A program made the translations under genes and the position numbers. A stretch of DNA of 8,172 nucleotides from positions 1 to 8,172 of the forward strand of contig DASSHC010000391.1 of assembly GCA_035693105.1 (NCBI GenBank), given 5' to 3'. The stretch comes from DASSHC01 sp035693105 (GTDB lineage Bacteria; Chloroflexota; Chloroflexia; Thermomicrobiales; Thermomicrobiaceae). This document shows positions 5,959 to 8,172 of this stretch, piece by piece. The notes beneath the pieces were generated by a model, which ran no database searches, was not told the DNA's origin, and saw only the letters and a list, made by a program, of their open reading frames with translations. The first letter of the stretch is position 1, and every line of letters begins with the position of its first letter.

Positions 5959-6168
5959 ATGACAACCGAGATCAGCCATCAGGCGCCCCCCCTGGAAGAG
6001 CTCTCCGCCGAGGAGGCACGCCGGTTCTTTGATGGCCAGGCCCGCCGCTATGTACGGATGAGCGGCGCCGAGTTCGTGCGCCGCTGGGAAGCCGGAGAGA
6101 TCGAAGAGCCAGAGCGGCCCGAGGTTCAGCTCCTCGCCATGCTCCTCCCCTTCGCCCGCGCCCGCTAA
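5959..6168 (+). CDS. Small conserved-looking protein, first gene of a two-gene operon
   Basis: I cannot assign a function. The product is 69 residues: an acidic, mostly helical N-terminal part (EELSAEEARRFFDGQARRYV, about residues 12-31), then MSGAEFVRRWEAGEI, and a Pro-flanked hydrophobic tail (RPEVQLLAMLLPFARAR). The segment with ARRYVRMSGAEFVRRWEAGE feels like a recurring small-protein family in Actinobacteria and Chloroflexota, by recollection only. It has a perfect AGGAGG with 6-base spacing from ATG 5959, so strong translation is expected. The stop is 8 bp before the next gene. Small size, a strong ribosome site, first position and an apparent palindromic promoter resemble an antitoxin gene, but no DNA-binding motif is recognisable, so this remains a guess. 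Confidence 0.72.
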   Translation: MTTEISHQAPPLEELSAEEARRFFDGQARRYVRMSGAEFVRRWEAGEIEEPERPEVQLLAMLLPFARAR

Positions 6169-6176
6169 ACGCGCCG

Positions 6177-6716
6177 ATGCCCGATCGAACGCCCCGCGAG
6201 GCCGTCGAGACCTACCGGCAGCACCTCTGGGACGTGCTCTCTTGCGTCGTGCAGGGCCGCCTGACGGTGGTCGGCAACCCCGTGCTGTCGACGGATGAGC
6301 CACACGCCATCGTGCTCAACGGTGGCAACCCTGCCCCGCTCCGTGGCCCGCTCAAGCTCAACTTCACGGTCGCCCAGCAGTATCGTCTCACCCAGGATGT
6401 GGCCGGGCCTGCTCCCTGGCGCGCGATCACCAGCGCCTATCTCTATCTGCTGCAGGACGCTCAGGGAGCCGAGCTCTTCAGCTTTCACTGGAACCCGTCC
6501 GGCGCGGGCGCGGTGCACCGTCCCCACCTGCACCTCGGTCAGGCACTGGCGGGACCGAGCACACTCGGGGAGCGCTTTCTCAGCAAGCTGCACGTCCCCT
6601 CGGGCTACGTCTCGCTGGCTGCGGTCGTGCGCTTTGCGATCGAGGAACTGGCCGTCAGCCCGCTGCGGCCCGACTGGCGCAACCTCTTGTCCGCACGTGA
6701 CCAAGCGGGCGATTAG
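6177..6716 (+). CDS. Protein of unknown function with a His-rich central motif, second gene of the pair
   Basis: The 179-residue product is not recognised with confidence. It shows VVGNPVLSTDEPHAIVLNGGNPAPLRG (split at about residues 31-57), a likely beta-rich stretch LKLNFTVAQQYRLT (59-72), and then AYLYLLQDAQGAELFSFHWNP (88-107) followed by VHRPHLHLG (113-121). The histidines at about 104, 114, 117 and 119 could form a metal or catalytic site. A helical C-terminal part, with LAAVVRFAIEELAVSPLRPDW at about 147-167, ends the protein. No signal peptide or membrane segment is seen. The ATG at 6177 lies 8 bp after the 69-aa gene without a clear ribosome site of its own, so translational coupling is likely. 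Possible roles include an enzyme or a toxin-like partner, but nothing in the sequence proves either. Confidence 0.75.
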   Translation: MPDRTPREAVETYRQHLWDVLSCVVQGRLTVVGNPVLSTDEPHAIVLNGGNPAPLRGPLKLNFTVAQQYRLTQDVAGPAPWRAITSAYLYLLQDAQGAELFSFHWNPSGAGAVHRPHLHLGQALAGPSTLGERFLSKLHVPSGYVSLAAVVRFAIEELAVSPLRPDWRNLLSARDQAGD

Positions 6717-6794
6717 CGTGGTGGCGTTCGTCGACACGGCTTCATACAGGGAGCAGCGCGGCCCTCTCCAGCGGGGCTTGGGACCGTCGGACTC

Positions 6795-6823
6795 TTGTCC
6801 GGACAGTGGCCAGAGGGTAGAAT
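6795..6823 (+). promoter_or_regulatory. Putative parA promoter with a palindrome over the -35 box
   Basis: TTGTCC (6795-6800) and TAGAAT (6818-6823) are spaced by exactly 17 bp. The -10 box matches 5 of 6 consensus bases. A perfect 10-bp palindrome, TGTCCGGACA (6796-6805), covers most of the -35 box and the start of the spacer. A transcript starting near 6830 would have a leader of about 27 bases before TTG 6857. Confidence 0.55.
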
Positions 6824-6856
6824 TAGCCAATTAACTCGGAGGCGACGGAGCGGCGC

Positions 6857-7681
6857 TTGGCACGCACGCTGGTACTGGCAAATCAAAAGGGCGGCGTCGG
6901 GAAGACGACTACGGCTGTCAACCTGGCGGCCGAGCTTGCCAGTCAGGGCCACCGGGTACTCCTGATCGACATCGATCCCCAGGGCAACGCCACCAGCAGC
7001 CTCGGCGTCGAGAAGAACACGGTGGAGCGCTCCACCTACGAGGTGCTGATCGACGGTCAGCCGATCGCCGCCTGCCGCATCAGCGGCGTGCGGCCCCGGC
7101 TCGATCTGCTGCCGGCCAACGGCGAGCTGGCCGCGGCCGAGGTCGAGCTGGTCGGGCTGCGGCGGCGCGAGTTCCGCCTGCGCGAGGCGCTGGAGCTGGA
7201 GGCGGGGCGCTACGACGTGGTGGTCATCGACTGCCCCCCCTCGCTCGGCCTGCTCACGGTCAACGCCCTGACCGCCGCCGACGAGGTGGTCGTCCCGATT
7301 CAGTGCGAGTACCTGGCCCTGGAAGGGCTGATGCAGTTGATCAACACCATCGACCTGGTCAAGCGGCGGCTCAACCCGCCGCTCGACGTGCTGGCGGTGG
7401 TGATGACCATGTTCGACGCCCGCACCCGCCTCTCGGCTCAGGTGGTCGAGGATGTGCAGCGCTTCTTCCCCAGCCGCACGCTGGAGAGCGTCATCCCGCG
7501 CACCGTGCGCCTGGCCGAGGCCCCGAGTTATGGGCAGACCATCTTCGAATACGATGGCGCATCGCGTGCGGCCAGCGCCTACCGGGACGCGAGCCAGGAG
7601 ATCGCGGCCCGGCTTGGGTTGCGGACGCCGGCGGAGCCCCCGCTGCTGACCGTGACCCGGCGCCGCGAGCCATGGACCTAG
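6857..7681 (+). CDS. parA: ParA/Soj-family chromosome-partitioning ATPase
   Basis: This 274-residue protein is a deviant-Walker ATPase that binds DNA and dimerises with ATP to help segregate chromosomes, normally with ParB. The deviant Walker A KGGVGKTT is at residues 11-18, with both the signature and the P-loop Lys. The A' motif DIDPQGN is at about 38-44, and the Walker B strand with VVVIDCPPSLG at 121-131. There is no N-terminal helix-turn-helix, which points to the short chromosomal Soj type rather than the long plasmid type. The only plausible start is TTG 6857: the frame is closed by TAG at 6824-6826 and no ATG or GTG lies between. A CGGAG at 6846-6850 is 6 bases upstream. No parB follows; the next gene is guaB, 67 bp on. 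It could also be an orphan ParA with another positioning role. Confidence 0.95.
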   Translation: MARTLVLANQKGGVGKTTTAVNLAAELASQGHRVLLIDIDPQGNATSSLGVEKNTVERSTYEVLIDGQPIAACRISGVRPRLDLLPANGELAAAEVELVGLRRREFRLREALELEAGRYDVVVIDCPPSLGLLTVNALTAADEVVVPIQCEYLALEGLMQLINTIDLVKRRLNPPLDVLAVVMTMFDARTRLSAQVVEDVQRFFPSRTLESVIPRTVRLAEAPSYGQTIFEYDGASRAASAYRDASQEIAARLGLRTPAEPPLLTVTRRREPWT

Positions 7682-7748
7682 CCCTATCGTCGTTGTCTGT
7701 GTGACCGTGGCCACCCGTGAAGGGGAACGGAAAGAAAGAGGTGAGACG

Positions 7749-8172
7749 ATGACGATCATCGACAATCCGCATCGTACCATCGTCCAGAGCACCGGGCTGC
7801 TCGATGAGCAGTCCGAGGAGAAGATCCTCGGCGTCGGCCTGACCTTTGATGATGTCCTGCTGGTTCCCGCCGCCTCGGACGTCCTGCCGAAAGACGCCGA
7901 CACCCGCGCTCGCCTGACCCGCAATATCTCCCTGAACATCCCCATCGTCTCCGCCGCCATGGATACCGTCACCGAGGGGCGCATGGCGATCGCCATGGCC
8001 CGCGAGGGCGGCCTGGGCATCCTCCACCGCAACCTGTCGATCGAGGATCAGGTGGCTGAGGTCGACAAGGTCAAGCGCAGCGAGTCGGGCATGATCGTCG
8101 AGCCGGTGACGCTTCAGCCCGAGGACCAGGTGCGCGACGCGCTGGCGGTGATGGAGCGCTACCACATCTCGG
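7749..8172 (+). CDS. guaB: IMP dehydrogenase (3' partial)
   Basis: The enzyme oxidises IMP to XMP with NAD+, the first committed step of GMP synthesis, in the cytoplasm. The 141 complete codons seen from ATG 7749 run out of the window without a stop. The N-terminal part has the diagnostic GLTFDDVLLVPAASDVLP (about residues 30-47), then IPIVSAAMDTVTEGRMAIAM (68-87) and GGLGILHRNLSIEDQ (91-105), all part of the catalytic barrel. MIVEPVTLQPEDQVRDALAV near 117-136 begins the first CBS domain, which is inserted in the barrel and regulates the enzyme by nucleotides. The catalytic Cys loop lies beyond the window. GAGGTGAG just upstream of ATG (7738-7745) is a good ribosome site. The 67-bp gap after parA shows no clear promoter or terminator, so readthrough from parA is possible. 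Confidence 0.97.
   Translation, partial: MTIIDNPHRTIVQSTGLLDEQSEEKILGVGLTFDDVLLVPAASDVLPKDADTRARLTRNISLNIPIVSAAMDTVTEGRMAIAMAREGGLGILHRNLSIEDQVAEVDKVKRSESGMIVEPVTLQPEDQVRDALAVMERYHIS

Noticed and set aside
7682..7748. TTGTCT at 7693-7698 as a -35 box for guaB, and GTGGCCAC as an operator
   Set aside because: No -10-like sequence occurs at the right distance, and an 8-bp GC-rich palindrome is too easily found by chance here.
6713..8032. A 439-aa minus-strand frame opposite parA and guaB
   Set aside because: It lies entirely antisense to two strongly conserved genes and has the Arg/Gln/His-rich makeup of a GC-rich shadow frame.

Overview
The window is GC-rich, tightly packed bacterial DNA. 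The overall protein style (Pro/Ala/Arg-rich, GTG and TTG starts beside ATG) and the family look of several proteins recall Chloroflexota of the Thermomicrobia/Sphaerobacter type. That placement is my impression only; no rRNA or marker phylogeny is available here.

Layout, left to right. (1) 1-3370: a sugar ABC importer of the carbohydrate-uptake-1 type. It has a solute-binding lipoprotein (5' end cut by the window edge) and two MalF/MalG-type permeases that overlap by one base. The binding-protein sequence recalls trehalose/maltose binders (ThuE/LpqY-like). No ATPase gene is in the window, so a shared MalK/MsmX-type ATPase elsewhere is expected. A repeat-like inverted-repeat region separates the binding protein from the permeases. 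(2) 3371-3841: a 471-base stretch without a credible intact gene. It holds a striking fold-back element of about 250 bp (3432-3683) with two nested arm pairs of 16 bp (perfect) and 37 bp (3 mismatches). (3) 3744-4132, minus strand: a small antitoxin-like gene followed by an overlapping GTG that opens the first residues of a VapC-like PIN toxin and then loses the family pattern, i.e. a decayed toxin-antitoxin module. (4) 4238-5856: a PfkB-family sugar kinase and an ATP-pyrophosphatase of the Dph6-like family, 14 bp apart and probably one operon. (5) 5959-6716: a 69-aa protein and a 179-aa protein of unknown function, 8 bp apart, behind a plausible promoter with a perfect 10-bp palindrome in it; the layout resembles a toxin-antitoxin operon. 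(6) 6857-7681: a chromosomal ParA/Soj-type ATPase starting at TTG, behind a good promoter that also carries a 10-bp palindrome. (7) 7749-8172: the 5' part of guaB (IMP dehydrogenase), cut by the window edge.

Functionally, the importer and the sugar kinase could serve one uptake-and-phosphorylation route, but they are separated by the fold-back element and the antitoxin remnant, so the link is only suggestive. ParA and guaB are housekeeping genes. The parts most worth attention are the fold-back element, the broken toxin-antitoxin module beside it, and the uncharacterised two-gene operon with its palindromic promoter.
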